Origin: Candidatus Saccharimonadota bacterium
GTDB lineage: Bacteria; Patescibacteriota; Saccharimonadia; Saccharimonadales; Saccharimonadaceae
Reading direction: 5' to 3'
Length of the DNA: 64,000 bases
Assembly: GCA_017515285.1 (NCBI GenBank)
Contig: JAFWGN010000011.1
Location: 20,388 to 84,387 of the forward strand
Part shown: in pieces, positions 8,196 to 18,230 of the stretch
Layout of the letters: each line of letters starts with the position of its first letter
How positions within the stretch are numbered: position 1 is the first letter of the stretch
The notes under the pieces: generated by a model
Databases searched by the model: none
Told to the model about the DNA's origin: nothing
Seen by the model: only the letters and a program-made list of their open reading frames with translations
Program-made: the position numbers and the translations under genes

Positions 8196-8849
8196 ATGTC
8201 CCAAGTTATCGACTACCTACTTTACTTCTTCATCTACTCCGCAATCGGATTTATTCTCGAAGTCGTCCTCTGCTCGATCCGCGATAAAAAACTCGTCAAT
8301 CGCGGCTTTCTCTTCGGCCCTATCCTCCCCGTCTATGGCTTCGGCGTGCTCGTCGTCCTTCTCTCAACCCAAAACGTCAAAGACAGTGCCACGCTCACGT
8401 TCCTCGTTGCTATGTTCGCCTGTTCCGCCCTCGAATACTTTACCAGTTGGCTCATGGAAAAATTCTACGGCATCAAACTTTGGGATTACTCCAAATCCGA
8501 TCGCTACAATCTAAACGGTCGCATCTGTCTTCGCAACGGCCTCGCTTTCGGTATTGTCGGTTGTTTTGCCGTTCGTAATGTCCAACCGCGTATCGCTGCC
8601 TTCGTTTCCAGACTAGGTTCGCTCAAACCCCCAATCGTCATCGCGCTTATAGCGCTTTTTCTTCTCGACCTTGTCGCCTCGACTTACGCCGTCCAAAAAG
8701 TCAAACATAGTATTCGGCTTAAACTCATCTCTGGTGACCAAACTAGCGAAGTTAAAAAACTCGCCTCTGGCGCCATTGCTCAGCTTCTAACCGGCAAAAA
8801 CTATCTTGAGCGTCGCATTGAAAAACTAAAGCGCGATTATTTCCATTAA
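8196..8849 (+). CDS. CmpB-family membrane protein (putative ABC-transporter type IV, PF06541-like)
   Basis: A 217-residue integral membrane protein with about five spans. The start FFIYSAIGFILEVVLCSI, then KKLVNRGFLFGPILPVYGFG and ALEYFTSWLMEKFYGIKLWDYS, are hallmarks of the family annotated as putative ABC transporter permease / CmpB in Firmicutes and Saccharibacteria. The true biochemical role of the family is not established. The start is placed at 8196 because TATAAT (8181-8186) ends 9 bases before it. An upstream ATG at 8175 would lie inside the promoter. The C terminus is basic and cytosolic. It lies upstream of pgi but both genes have their own -10 box. Confidence 0.82.
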   Translation: MSQVIDYLLYFFIYSAIGFILEVVLCSIRDKKLVNRGFLFGPILPVYGFGVLVVLLSTQNVKDSATLTFLVAMFACSALEYFTSWLMEKFYGIKLWDYSKSDRYNLNGRICLRNGLAFGIVGCFAVRNVQPRIAAFVSRLGSLKPPIVIALIALFLLDLVASTYAVQKVKHSIRLKLISGDQTSEVKKLASGAIAQLLTGKNYLERRIEKLKRDYFH

Positions 8850-8869
8850 ACTTATGGTATTATATATTT

Positions 8870-10117
8870 ATGAAAGACGTCATAGACCTAGATTATGATT
8901 TGGCCGCCGAGCTAATCGAAGATATAAAAGATGATCCGATGGGCGATTGGTTCGACCTTCCGGACGGAACCAGCCCGGAGGAGCTCGAAAACATTAAACG
9001 CGTTGCAAAAAGGGTCCAAGAAACCTCCGACTTCCTCGTCGTCATCGGCATTGGCGGTTCCTACCTCGGCACCCGTGCTATCTACGAAGCTCTCGACCTT
9101 GGCTCAAGCGAAACAAAATGCAAGCTCCTTTTTGCCGGCAACTCGATGAACTCAAGAGAGCTAAAAAAGGTCTTAAAAACTCTAGAAAACCGCGATTTTT
9201 CTTTGAACGTCGTCTCGAAATCCGGAACCACTCTCGAACCCGCTATTGCTTTTCGGATTCTAAAAAAAGCCCTAATCGACAAATACGGCGAAGCGGAAGC
9301 GAAAAAACGAATCATCACAACGACCGACCCGGAATACGGCGCTCTGCACGACGAGGCAAAAGCGAACGACTACGAAACCTTTGAAATCCCGCTCGGCGTC
9401 GGCGGTCGCTATTCCGTCTTGAGTCCCGTCGGTCTCTTCCCGTTAGCCTGCGCTGGCGCGAATATCGACAAGTTGCTTGAAGGCGCTAAACACTGCAAGG
9501 ATAACCAACTCGGGGAAAACCTCGAAGAGTCGATGCTCGTTTCCTACGCTTTCTCGCGTTTCTATCTTTACGACGAATGTGGCTGCGACACGGAAGTCTT
9601 AGCGAGCTTCGAACCGAGCTTACTTTATTTCAACGAATGGTGGAAGCAATTGTTCGGCGAGTCCGAAGGGAAGAACGGTCAAGGGATTTTTCCCGCTAGT
9701 GTAATCTATTCGACCGACCTTCACTCTATGGGGCAATATATGCAAGACGGAAGAAGAAACATTTTTGAGACCTTTCTCAAGTTCTCCCCCGAAAAGAACC
9801 CGCTCACGGTCCCGAAAGAAAAAGAGGCTAAAGATGGTCTCGGCTACCTCGAAGGAAAGACCTTGGCCGAAATCTCCGAAAAGGCTCTCGAGGCAACCTT
9901 AAAGGCGCACGATTCCGGTGGAATTTCCACTTTCGTCATCGAAGTTAACGACCCCGAAGCGGAAAACGGAATTAGCGAACTAACGCTCGGCTTCCTCATT
10001 TTCTTCTTCGAAGCCGCCTGCGCTATCTCGAGTTTGCTTCACGGCGTCGATCCGTTCGACCAACCCGGCGTCGAAAAATATAAAAAAGAAATGTCGAGGC
10101 TCCTCGGTAAGGAATAG
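8870..10117 (+). CDS. pgi: Glucose-6-phosphate isomerase
   Basis: A 415-residue phosphoglucose isomerase interconverting glucose-6-phosphate and fructose-6-phosphate in the cytosol. Recognisable blocks are VVIGIGGSYLGTRA near residue 55 (sugar-phosphate loop), SKSGTTLEPA, GVGGRYSVLSPVG, and the C-terminal QPGVEKYKKEM. The length fits the shorter bacterial form of about 410-450 residues. A TATTAT box (8858-8863) ends 6 bases before the ATG, so the mRNA is expected to be leaderless. Carbamate kinase starts 14 bases after the stop, so the two are likely cotranscribed. Together with gpmI and tpiA in this window it supports a glycolytic or pentose-linked sugar catabolism. Confidence 0.97.
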   Translation: MKDVIDLDYDLAAELIEDIKDDPMGDWFDLPDGTSPEELENIKRVAKRVQETSDFLVVIGIGGSYLGTRAIYEALDLGSSETKCKLLFAGNSMNSRELKKVLKTLENRDFSLNVVSKSGTTLEPAIAFRILKKALIDKYGEAEAKKRIITTTDPEYGALHDEAKANDYETFEIPLGVGGRYSVLSPVGLFPLACAGANIDKLLEGAKHCKDNQLGENLEESMLVSYAFSRFYLYDECGCDTEVLASFEPSLLYFNEWWKQLFGESEGKNGQGIFPASVIYSTDLHSMGQYMQDGRRNIFETFLKFSPEKNPLTVPKEKEAKDGLGYLEGKTLAEISEKALEATLKAHDSGGISTFVIEVNDPEAENGISELTLGFLIFFFEAACAISSLLHGVDPFDQPGVEKYKKEMSRLLGKE

Positions 10118-10131
10118 AAAGGTATAATAAT

Positions 10132-11073
10132 ATGGCAAAAAAACGCGTCGTCATCGCCCTCGGTGGCAATGCTCTCCAAAAAAACGGCGAAGTTACGGCT
10201 GAAGCGCAAAAAAAGGTCGCCGAGAAGGTTGGAGAAATAATCGCTAAACTCTCTAATAAATACGAAATCGTCCTCGCTCACGGTAACGGTCCCCAGGTCG
10301 GTAACATTTTGATTCACGAAGAACAAGCTGCTAGCGAGAAAGCTCCGGCGATGCCTCTCGAAACCGCCGTCGCCATGAGCCAAGGCCAAATCGGCTATTG
10401 GCTCGCCCAAGCAATTCAAAATGCTTTTTTGAAGGAAGAGAAGAATAAAAAAGTCGCAACCGTCGTCACCCAAGTCGAAGTGGATAAGAACGACCCCGCT
10501 TTCAAAAACCCAACCAAGCCCGTCGGCCAATTCTACTCGGAAAAAGAAGCTAAAGTTCTCTCCAAAGAAAAAGGTTGGGCCGTCAAGGAAGATTCCGGTC
10601 GCGGTTGGCGTCGCGTCGTCCCCTCGCCGAAACCTAAAAGCATTATCGAAAAACGAGAGATTTTAGACCTCGTTAAATCCGGTACCATCGTCATCGCCGC
10701 GGGTGGTGGTGGTGTCCCCGTTTATCGAACCAAAATCCTACGCCAAGTAAAAGGTATCGACGCCGTCATCGACAAGGACTTCGCCGCGGAAAAACTCGCC
10801 GAGCTTATCAAGGCCGACCTTTTCCTCTCCGTCACCGCCGTCGATTTCGCCTACTTAAATTTCGGGAAACCGGAGCAGACCGCTCTAAAAAACCTAACGA
10901 GCAAAGAAGCCGAATATTACAGCCGTCAGGGTTTCTTCAAGGCCGGCTCTATGCTTCCGAAAATCCAAGCCGCCACCGAGTTCGCAAAGAAGGGCAAAGT
11001 CGGCATTATCTGCTCTCTCGACAATCTCGAAGACGCCCTAGACCTCAAATCCGGCACTATTATTACTCGATAA
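10132..11073 (+). CDS. arcC: Carbamate kinase
   Basis: A 313-residue amino-acid-kinase-fold enzyme that makes ATP from carbamoyl phosphate and ADP. Motifs include VVIALGGNAL at the N terminus, LAHGNGPQVG, EDSGRGWRRVVPSPKP and VIAAGGGGVPV. The length is that of the family. It follows pgi by 14 bases with AAAGG at 10118-10122 as ribosome site. A TATAAT at 10123-10128 is only 3 bases from the ATG, too close for a normal start. Functionally it is the last step of the agmatine deiminase pathway whose other genes lie at 18854-22413. In most organisms these genes are adjacent; here they are split by the secretion module. Confidence 0.96.
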   Translation: MAKKRVVIALGGNALQKNGEVTAEAQKKVAEKVGEIIAKLSNKYEIVLAHGNGPQVGNILIHEEQAASEKAPAMPLETAVAMSQGQIGYWLAQAIQNAFLKEEKNKKVATVVTQVEVDKNDPAFKNPTKPVGQFYSEKEAKVLSKEKGWAVKEDSGRGWRRVVPSPKPKSIIEKREILDLVKSGTIVIAAGGGGVPVYRTKILRQVKGIDAVIDKDFAAEKLAELIKADLFLSVTAVDFAYLNFGKPEQTALKNLTSKEAEYYSRQGFFKAGSMLPKIQAATEFAKKGKVGIICSLDNLEDALDLKSGTIITR

Positions 11074-11113
11074 AATACATGAGACTAGGCGTCCGCATCT
11101 CTCTTTTTTGCTC

Positions 11114-11142
11114 TTGAAATCGCTTACGTTTGTATATATAAT
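11114..11142 (+). promoter_or_regulatory. Promoter of the secretion module
   Basis: TTGAAA (11114-11119), a 17-base spacer and TATAAT (11137-11142), with the ATG only 6 bases further on. The predicted mRNA is leaderless. Confidence 0.8.
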
Positions 11143-11148
11143 ATATGT

Positions 11149-14124
11149 ATGCGTTCGAGATTTTTTGAAAAGAAAATCAAGCCCCTGGCAGCGGTCTTCT
11201 TTTCCGCCCTTCTAATTCTCCCCTCCGTCTTGAATGTTGTAAAATTTACAACACCCGTCGCCGCCGCCCCAAAAACCTACACTGTTGTCGCCACTGACGG
11301 TTCCGGTAAGGCAATTGATTTTGGCCAGAGCCTAACTGTAACTGCGGATGTCGGTGACACAATGGTTGCTCAACTCGACGTCCTCTTTTGTCGCCTTGGT
11401 AGCGATTGCGACAATAAAAACTACCACGCCGCCTCCGTTTATAGCGCCGCCGAAATGAATAACTCCGATTATCGCTTTCGACTCCAGACCATCATAAACG
11501 GCGAGACGCGGGTCGTTGTCGATGATCTTACCTTCTCGCAAATCAGCGGAGTTACCCTCCGCATTGTTGATGAAAATGGTAACACCGTCAATGGCTTTCA
11601 ATCGAAAACAGACGTTACGGGTATCGCTTCCGCCGAGCCCGTTTTCCAAACTAGCATGGACGGAGTTATGTTAGTTACTACGATAACCGATACCGGCTAC
11701 AAAAACACTTCCGGTTCCAGCCAAGACACGAACGATAGCTCCGTTACGCAAGAGGAAGTCGATAGCGGCAAAGTCGAAGCTAGTGTTGGCTTCACCACCG
11801 AGGTCAAGCAGACACCGCCCGAAAGGACCAAAGCTTGCTCTATCTGGGCTGGACTCATCTCTTGGATTGTCTGCAGTCTCGTTAGCGGGGCTTCGGGCGC
11901 CATGAATTTAATTTATGAAAAGTTTATTGAGCCAATGCTTCAAGTCGATCCGGATATTCTCAACACCGATAGCGGCACCTATTCCGCTTGGGGTTATTTC
12001 CGCGACATCGCGAACGTCGCCCTCGTGATTTATCTTCTAGTGATTATCCTCTCCCAGGTGACTGGTCTCGGCATTGACAACTACGGAATCAAAAAGAGCC
12101 TCCCCCGCCTCATCGCCGCCGCCATTATGATAAATCTGTCCTTCCTTATTTGCCAGCTCGCCGTTGACCTCTCGAACATTATCGGCCAAAGCATCGGCAC
12201 TATTTTTGAGAGTGCTGTCTCCGGCGCGCCTTCTGTCGCAAGCTACTTTGAAGACGTCGAAATCGGCCAAAAAGTCGGCATAGCCGCCGCCTTCGCGACT
12301 GCCGCCGCCGCAGGAGTTGTGTGGGTCGTTATGAACCCGCTTATCACTCTGACCGCCATTATCGGTGGGCTAATCAGTTATCTTTTCATTTTCCTCATTC
12401 TCGCCGTCCGTTGGGTTCTTGTCATTCTTCTCGTCGTTATCGCTCCGGTCGCCTTTATTTGTTATAGCATCCCGAACCTAAAAAACGGTTTCGACCGGTG
12501 GTGGCGACTTTTTCGAACCATGCTCTTCCTTTACCCCAACTGTGCTATATGCATTTCCGGCGGTCGCCTCGCTTCTCGCATTATTCTCGCCACCGCGCTC
12601 GGCAACTCGAGATTTGACATTAGCTTCTCCAAGGGTGCTCTGACCGGTGGAAGCATCTTGAGCTACTTTGGCGCCGTGAACGACATTCAAGGTGTTTTGC
12701 TCTTTGTTGTCGCTATTGTTGCCGAAGTTGGACCTTATTTCATGATTCCGTCACTAACTAGAAGCTCCATGCAACTCGCCGGCAACATCGGCGCCCGCAT
12801 TAGCCAATACGGCAATCGACTCGGCGGCAACGCCGCAAGCGGCATCCGCAATTCCAGAGCCGGCAAACGCTTCGAGCGCAACCGCACACTAGGTCGGATG
12901 CGTCGTCGTGCGACCAGGTTTGAGCGTAGCGCCGCTCGTTCTCGTAACGGAACTAGCTTTAGAGGAATCCGTGGTAATATTGTCGACCGATGGCGTATGC
13001 GTGCCGGTAGCAGAGAAAACAATGCCGAAGCTAACAAAACTCTCCTAGCCGACGAGCAGCGCCAGCGTGACGTGGAAAACTACACTAATCAAGACTTTAT
13101 TCAAGGTGAGCGCGCCAAATCTCGCCTTGTCGAAAGACAGCGTCGGGCTGACGCCGAAAGTTACACTGACCAAAACTACGTCGAAGGCAAACTCAACGAG
13201 TCGATTCTTAACGTCCGTGGTGACCGCGCTCGAGTTGGCCTTTATGCCAACAGCGACTATGTTACTAGCCGCAGAAATGCGCAGGACGCCGCAATTTCTA
13301 ATGAAAACGTCAAAATCTTCGCCGACCAATTCTCTCGCATGGGTATCAACGAAGTCATAGAAAAGCTCGACGAGATTATTAAATTGCCCGCCGGCACCCA
13401 AAACCACGCCGAGCAACTCCAAGCCGCCATTCAAACGCTCGTTTCCGTGGGGCAAGCCGACAAGGTTCGCGACGTCCTCTCGGACAGCAGGCCGGAATAC
13501 GCTGGGAATGCCGCTCGCTTCGCTGCTCTTACTGCTAGCGATGTTAATTTCCGAAACCGCGCCGCCTCTACCCTCGGGGCTAGCGGCGACATTATCCTCC
13601 AAGAATACTCGAAACATCTCGGTAAGGAAGGCGAGCATGCCCTCTCCTTCCAAGCCTGGTCCAACAGTACCGACCTTAGAAGCGGCAAAAGCCTCGCGGC
13701 TTCTGTTTACGAAAAAGGTCTCGACCGCTTCGACAAAGATGGTATCAAGTACCTCGGTTCGCACCTTAACGCGCTTACGGCATCGCTTGCGAGCGCCGAT
13801 TCCAACGTCTCTACGACCGCTGCGCGAAATTACGCGAGGTTCGCTTCTGGCGCTACTGATCCGGCCGTTATCTCCGCCCTTGCCTCTGTCTCGAATAATC
13901 TACGAACCATAAACCCGACCACGACGAACAATATTAGACTCGCAACAAGCGGCGCTCAGTTGGCCAACATGAACAATTCCATCCGCATTTCTATCGCTAA
14001 CCCGGCCGACTGGAAAGCCCAACTTGGCGACGCTATCGCCGCCAACCCGCAACTTCAAGCCAGGTTTACTGCGTCCGAATTACCACAGTATGCCAATATT
14101 AATCCCAACCCGCCCCGCCCTTAA
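11149..14124 (+). CDS. TrbL/VirB6-like multi-span type IV secretion protein
   Basis: A 991-residue protein. A signal peptide (cleavage near PVAAA) precedes an external domain of about 200 residues. A membrane block from about residue 225 to 540 has six to eight spans, including YFRDIANVALVIYLLVIIL, the LPRLIAAAIMINLSFLI region and VRWVLVILLVVIAPVAFICY. This block has the pattern of TrbL/VirB6 channel proteins as they occur in CPR genomes. After it comes a very basic stretch (RISQYGNRLGG to RRRATRFER, about 545-600) and an alpha-helical cytosolic tail of about 390 residues. It heads a four-gene set with an envelope protein, a peptidoglycan hydrolase and a small membrane protein. The likely role is a channel for DNA or effector transfer; no ATPase is in the window. 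Confidence 0.75.
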   Translation: MRSRFFEKKIKPLAAVFFSALLILPSVLNVVKFTTPVAAAPKTYTVVATDGSGKAIDFGQSLTVTADVGDTMVAQLDVLFCRLGSDCDNKNYHAASVYSAAEMNNSDYRFRLQTIINGETRVVVDDLTFSQISGVTLRIVDENGNTVNGFQSKTDVTGIASAEPVFQTSMDGVMLVTTITDTGYKNTSGSSQDTNDSSVTQEEVDSGKVEASVGFTTEVKQTPPERTKACSIWAGLISWIVCSLVSGASGAMNLIYEKFIEPMLQVDPDILNTDSGTYSAWGYFRDIANVALVIYLLVIILSQVTGLGIDNYGIKKSLPRLIAAAIMINLSFLICQLAVDLSNIIGQSIGTIFESAVSGAPSVASYFEDVEIGQKVGIAAAFATAAAAGVVWVVMNPLITLTAIIGGLISYLFIFLILAVRWVLVILLVVIAPVAFICYSIPNLKNGFDRWWRLFRTMLFLYPNCAICISGGRLASRIILATALGNSRFDISFSKGALTGGSILSYFGAVNDIQGVLLFVVAIVAEVGPYFMIPSLTRSSMQLAGNIGARISQYGNRLGGNAASGIRNSRAGKRFERNRTLGRMRRRATRFERSAARSRNGTSFRGIRGNIVDRWRMRAGSRENNAEANKTLLADEQRQRDVENYTNQDFIQGERAKSRLVERQRRADAESYTDQNYVEGKLNESILNVRGDRARVGLYANSDYVTSRRNAQDAAISNENVKIFADQFSRMGINEVIEKLDEIIKLPAGTQNHAEQLQAAIQTLVSVGQADKVRDVLSDSRPEYAGNAARFAALTASDVNFRNRAASTLGASGDIILQEYSKHLGKEGEHALSFQAWSNSTDLRSGKSLAASVYEKGLDRFDKDGIKYLGSHLNALTASLASADSNVSTTAARNYARFASGATDPAVISALASVSNNLRTINPTTTNNIRLATSGAQLANMNNSIRISIANPADWKAQLGDAIAANPQLQARFTASELPQYANINPNPPRP

Positions 14125-14148
14125 ATAACCCCTAAGGAATTATTCTAA

Positions 14149-16701
14149 ATGTCCCCCCTCTCTGCTCTAAAAACTCTCCGCAATTTCGAGTCTGGCTCCG
14201 CGCCGAATATTGGTATTCTTGGCGGAAAAAACGGCAAGTCGAACCTAAAGTCGAGCAAATCTCTAGCCAAAAAAGGCGCCACCATCGTCGTCGTCCTTTT
14301 TACGGTTGGCTTCATGCTCCTAATCTACATCGCAAACGTCCTCTCTCCGATTAATCTCGTTCACCAAATCGGCCAGGGAGTCGTTAGTGTCGCGACCACG
14401 ATTTTCGAAAAAGCAAAGAACGTAGTTCGCGAACTCATGGACAAGGGCGAAGTCCCCGACGAAATAACAAAAGATTTAGAGAAGCAAGGTATCGAACTTG
14501 GGACCGAAACCACGACCGGCGGTTTTATCGTCACGAACCGCGTCATCGCTTCGGGCAAGGATTACCTCGTTGCCGCCGCGGACGGCTCGACTTACATGGC
14601 GGCAACCGGCTCACTCTCAATCCGCTACAAAGGCAAAATCGTCACCGCTGACAACCTCGAAACCGAACTCGAGACGAACGACGAATTTTTCCGTGCCTTC
14701 TATAACGCTATCGAAGAGCGTCGCGACGCCTACGACGACGCCTCCGCCAACTCTGCCGAAACGGTAGTTTACGAAGACCTCGGAATCTCAAAAGACGTTT
14801 ACGACGGCCTAGAATACACCGGCGACGGCAAAGCCGACCAAGCCGCCTTCGAAGCCATCTACGCCGAAATCTTAAATAACGGCGGAAGCTCGACCAACAT
14901 CGGCACTCGCAGCTCCTCCGACTCTTCCGAATCAAGCGACCAAGATTCCTCGCAAAGCCAAAACACCGGCGGCGACGCCTCGAGCGAAAATATGCAAGTC
15001 GAAGAATACATCCGTAAAATCGCAGACAACACTTCCGGAAACTCCGTCGAAGAGGCAACCGAAAAAGCCGGCGCCTTAATCAACGCCGCCGTCTCTGCGA
15101 ATGAACCCTACTACGCCGCCCGCGCTTACGCCGGCATCGTCGAGGCTATCGAAATCAAAACCGGTGACACTACCGCCGCCCCCGTTAACCAAGCCATGAA
15201 TCTCCTCGTCCGCGAAGAAACGAGCACCGCCTTCGACCCTGCAACCGGTAGCGCCGTCGAAGTTAAGGGCTCCGCGATTTACTCCCCGAACATCCGGTCC
15301 TTAACGACCGGCGACGTCGGGTTCGACAAAGACACCGCCTCCGGCTATTCCCGTGACCGCGTCATGAACCTCGTTGACGACCGCGTCTATAAAGATTGCG
15401 GCACCGACGCCGGCGCCTACGAAGCGACGAACGAGACTATTGTCAGTGTGAGCAACATTTTCCAAGCTTTCTGGCGTTGGTTCGTCGCCCTCTTTACTGG
15501 CGAAACGAAGGCCGACCCCGAGCTCCTCGTCAATATTTCCAAGGACAGCGTCGAGGACGCTATCTTCACTTCTCCCTCGGAATCCTTAAAGGGCCAAACT
15601 CTCGGCGAGCGCATCGTCCAAGGTGCGGCATATCTGAATGCGTCCGAAGCTCGCGGGATTGGCGGTTCCGTCGCCTCCGACCAGAGCGCCGTTATCGCCT
15701 ATAATGACATGGTCCAGTCTGTCATCGCGCGCAAAGCCGAAGCCGAGCGAAACACCATGAGCCCCTTCGACGTCTCCTCCCCGAACACTTTTCTCGGCAG
15801 CCTTGTCCGAAGCTTGAGCTCCGTCGCCGTTTCCGGCGGTTCCTTCATGTCGAAAATCTCCGCCGCAAACACCTTAACCTCCAAATCCCTCGCTACCATT
15901 TCCACCGGCGCTTACGCCGACGCCGCTGAAAAAAACTTCGCAACTGTCGAGACCGACTATTGTACCTCCGTACCTTCCGTCGGTGGCGTTGGCGACATGT
16001 TCTGTAACGAAAACCCGACTTTCGACAAGAGCACCATGACCATGACGCTCGAAGAGCTCGAGGAAAAACTCGCGGGCGACCTCGACGCGAGCGGCGCGAT
16101 TAAGGACGGTTCTCTCGCCGCCCAGTACGCCATTCTCCACACCGACCGCGCCGCCACCCCCGGCCCTCAAGACGCCTCCGTCTGCGAGGCCGCCCAAAAC
16201 TTAAACCATTCCGCCGGTACCGACGCCGTTGCGAACGCCTGTCAAAGTTTCGGGAACCGCGACATCGCGACCGGCAAGGAATATGCTAACACTGCCGCAA
16301 ACACAAAATGGAACTCGACCTACCGTTATTATCAAGGTTATTTCCTCGAAACCTACGTTCTCGACCTTCTCGGTTATTACCGCGACATTTGCGCCGATAA
16401 CCCCGTCGTCGCCTACAAAGAAAAATACTACACCGAGTTCCCGAAAGATAACTCCCCCGAGGGTATTCTCGCTCGTCGCACTGGCCTCTCGAAAGCCGAA
16501 GTTATCGAAGGCATAGAAGCAATCAACTTCCTCGCATGGTATAACAGTTACGACCCCTCGACTCGCCTCGCTTTCATGGCGATTCCGACCGAAAAACCTC
16601 TTGACCTCGGCCCAGAAAACTCTAAAGAGTCCGAACTCGCCGAAGACAACAAAAAATATTTCCACTCCAAGGTCTCTCCCGTCACCTCTCGCGTTGCCTA
16701 A
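14149..16701 (+). CDS. Large single-span envelope protein of the secretion module
   Basis: An 850-residue protein: a basic N terminus of about 45 residues, one span (GATIVVVLFTVGFMLLIYIANVL), then about 780 external residues with a Ser/Asp/Gln low-complexity linker near residue 255-275. A second weak hydrophobic stretch (FQAFWRWFVALF) lies near residue 443. Eight or more Cys in the distal half suggest disulfides outside the cell. I do not recognise a family domain. It begins 24 bases after the TrbL-like gene with AAGGA as ribosome site, and its product may be a structural partner of the channel. Small residues and many short helices suggest a fibrous or scaffold role, which is inference. Confidence 0.68.
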   Translation: MSPLSALKTLRNFESGSAPNIGILGGKNGKSNLKSSKSLAKKGATIVVVLFTVGFMLLIYIANVLSPINLVHQIGQGVVSVATTIFEKAKNVVRELMDKGEVPDEITKDLEKQGIELGTETTTGGFIVTNRVIASGKDYLVAAADGSTYMAATGSLSIRYKGKIVTADNLETELETNDEFFRAFYNAIEERRDAYDDASANSAETVVYEDLGISKDVYDGLEYTGDGKADQAAFEAIYAEILNNGGSSTNIGTRSSSDSSESSDQDSSQSQNTGGDASSENMQVEEYIRKIADNTSGNSVEEATEKAGALINAAVSANEPYYAARAYAGIVEAIEIKTGDTTAAPVNQAMNLLVREETSTAFDPATGSAVEVKGSAIYSPNIRSLTTGDVGFDKDTASGYSRDRVMNLVDDRVYKDCGTDAGAYEATNETIVSVSNIFQAFWRWFVALFTGETKADPELLVNISKDSVEDAIFTSPSESLKGQTLGERIVQGAAYLNASEARGIGGSVASDQSAVIAYNDMVQSVIARKAEAERNTMSPFDVSSPNTFLGSLVRSLSSVAVSGGSFMSKISAANTLTSKSLATISTGAYADAAEKNFATVETDYCTSVPSVGGVGDMFCNENPTFDKSTMTMTLEELEEKLAGDLDASGAIKDGSLAAQYAILHTDRAATPGPQDASVCEAAQNLNHSAGTDAVANACQSFGNRDIATGKEYANTAANTKWNSTYRYYQGYFLETYVLDLLGYYRDICADNPVVAYKEKYYTEFPKDNSPEGILARRTGLSKAEVIEGIEAINFLAWYNSYDPSTRLAFMAIPTEKPLDLGPENSKESELAEDNKKYFHSKVSPVTSRVA

Positions 16702-16744
16702 GTTTCCGCTTGTGGCAAAACCGATTATCATATATAATTATGTC

Positions 16745-18229
16745 GTGAGAACCCTCCTGAAAAATGTTTTCGGAATAACTATCATTACTTTATTTTTGGG
16801 AATCATAATAAACGTTTCTCCCGCCTCTGCTTTAGTTTGCCCCGCCTCCAAGTCTATCGACCTGGACCAATTTGACGCTACCCGCATCGTCGATGGCAGT
16901 TGTGGCTCCGTCCCGAACTCGCTCAAGAAATATCTTCTCGACGCCGGCTATAACGAAACCGCCGCCTCCGGCATCATGGGTAACATCGACGTCGAATCTT
17001 GCGGCTACAATCTTCGCGTCTATAACAACAGCTGCAACGCGTTCGCACCAGACGACTTTACCGCTTCCTCTGGCGGTAGAAACACTTTCTCTGGCGGCTA
17101 TGGTCTCGCCCAATGGACCTCCCCCGGCCGCGTGAAAAACCTCCAAGACTACGCCGACAGCCTCGGTAAATCCGTCAACACCCTCGACGTCCAAGCCGCC
17201 TTCCTCGTCAAGGAACTAAAATCTAGTTCATATCGTTTGAATCCTTCGACTCTGAATCCTCTCTCCCTCGAACAAGTTACTTGGCTCATCATGCGCGACT
17301 ACGAAACCCCCGCCACCGTCATCTGCACCGTTCCGGAAGCAAAATGTAACAACCAACTCTCCCCAAGGAGAGTGTCCTTAAGAGAGCTTCTTAATAATAA
17401 AAGCAACTATGCCTCCGCCTATGTCGCCTACGTAAACCGCCTCGCCGCCGCCAAGGCTGCCTTAACCGTTTCGACCGCCGAATGTTCCAAGGAGGAAGAA
17501 TCAACCGACCCCTTTATCGTCCCCTCTACCGACGTCATTAGTTTTAACGACGTCTCCGATTCAAATAACAATGACGATTCCAGCTCAAGCTCCAGCGACG
17601 ACGATAGTTCCGCCTCTTCCGCTCCCGTCTCCGTCTCCACTTCCGGCGCTCTCGGCGCCAGCTCTGCCGGTTGTTCAAAATACTATTGCCAAGACCGTTT
17701 TAAGAGCACTGTCTGGCGAACCGATGGTAGCACCATTTTTAGCTCCGGCTGTTCACTCGTCTCCGTCGCTAACGCCGCAAAATACCTTGGTGTTTCAAAC
17801 GCCGACCCGGACTCTCTCGCAAGTTGGTCGAAATCCAGAATCAGCCAGTCCCAAACCAGTTGGAGCGGTAGCGTCACGAAACTCATCTCTCACGCCGGCC
17901 TCACTAAAACCGGCTACCTCTGGTCCAACTATAATACCTCGACAAGCGCCAAAGTCCAAGAAATCCGCGAAGTTCTCGCGAAGGGTGGCGTCGTTATCGC
18001 CGCCGGCGACCGCACCAAAGGCCCCGTCACTATGCCCGGAACCTGCACCTCGAAAAACGGCGAATGCGTCTTCTCTCCAAACGGACACTTCGTTACGATT
18101 ATCGGCATCACTAGTTCCGGCAAACTCGTCATCACCAACCCCGCAAAGGCGAACGGGAACACCTCCGGAGTTTTTGACGCCGACGCCGTCCTAAAATTCT
18201 CGAACAAAGCTATCGGAGTTTACCAATAA
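16745..18229 (+). CDS. Secreted peptidoglycan hydrolase: phage-tail-lysozyme-like plus C39-like peptidase
   Basis: A 494-residue exported protein with two enzyme-like domains. After the signal peptide (cleavage near SASA), residues about 50-200 resemble phage tail lysozyme: YLLDAGYNETAASGIMGNID, VESCGYN with a candidate catalytic Glu, and GGYGLAQWT. A Ser/Asp linker follows. The last 190 residues resemble C39-like peptidases, with SSGCSLVSVANAAKYLG (candidate Cys), GHFVTIIGI (His) and ITNPAKANG. The start is GTG at 16745, because TATAAT (16733-16738) ends 6 bases before it and the signal peptide begins there; upstream in-frame codons overlap the previous gene. It would serve as the wall-opening (VirB1-like) part of the secretion module, or act on a partner cell's wall. 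Confidence 0.8.
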   Translation: MRTLLKNVFGITIITLFLGIIINVSPASALVCPASKSIDLDQFDATRIVDGSCGSVPNSLKKYLLDAGYNETAASGIMGNIDVESCGYNLRVYNNSCNAFAPDDFTASSGGRNTFSGGYGLAQWTSPGRVKNLQDYADSLGKSVNTLDVQAAFLVKELKSSSYRLNPSTLNPLSLEQVTWLIMRDYETPATVICTVPEAKCNNQLSPRRVSLRELLNNKSNYASAYVAYVNRLAAAKAALTVSTAECSKEEESTDPFIVPSTDVISFNDVSDSNNNDDSSSSSSDDDSSASSAPVSVSTSGALGASSAGCSKYYCQDRFKSTVWRTDGSTIFSSGCSLVSVANAAKYLGVSNADPDSLASWSKSRISQSQTSWSGSVTKLISHAGLTKTGYLWSNYNTSTSAKVQEIREVLAKGGVVIAAGDRTKGPVTMPGTCTSKNGECVFSPNGHFVTIIGITSSGKLVITNPAKANGNTSGVFDADAVLKFSNKAIGVYQ

Positions 18230-18230
18230 T

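Noticed and set aside
10123..10128. Separate promoter for carbamate kinase
   Set aside because: TATAAT is only 3 bases from the ATG, so RNA would start inside the gene. A ribosome site and a 14-base gap to pgi favour cotranscription.
16601..16744. Longer N terminus for the peptidoglycan hydrolase
   Set aside because: It would overlap the preceding gene and its own promoter; the signal peptide begins at the GTG at 16745.
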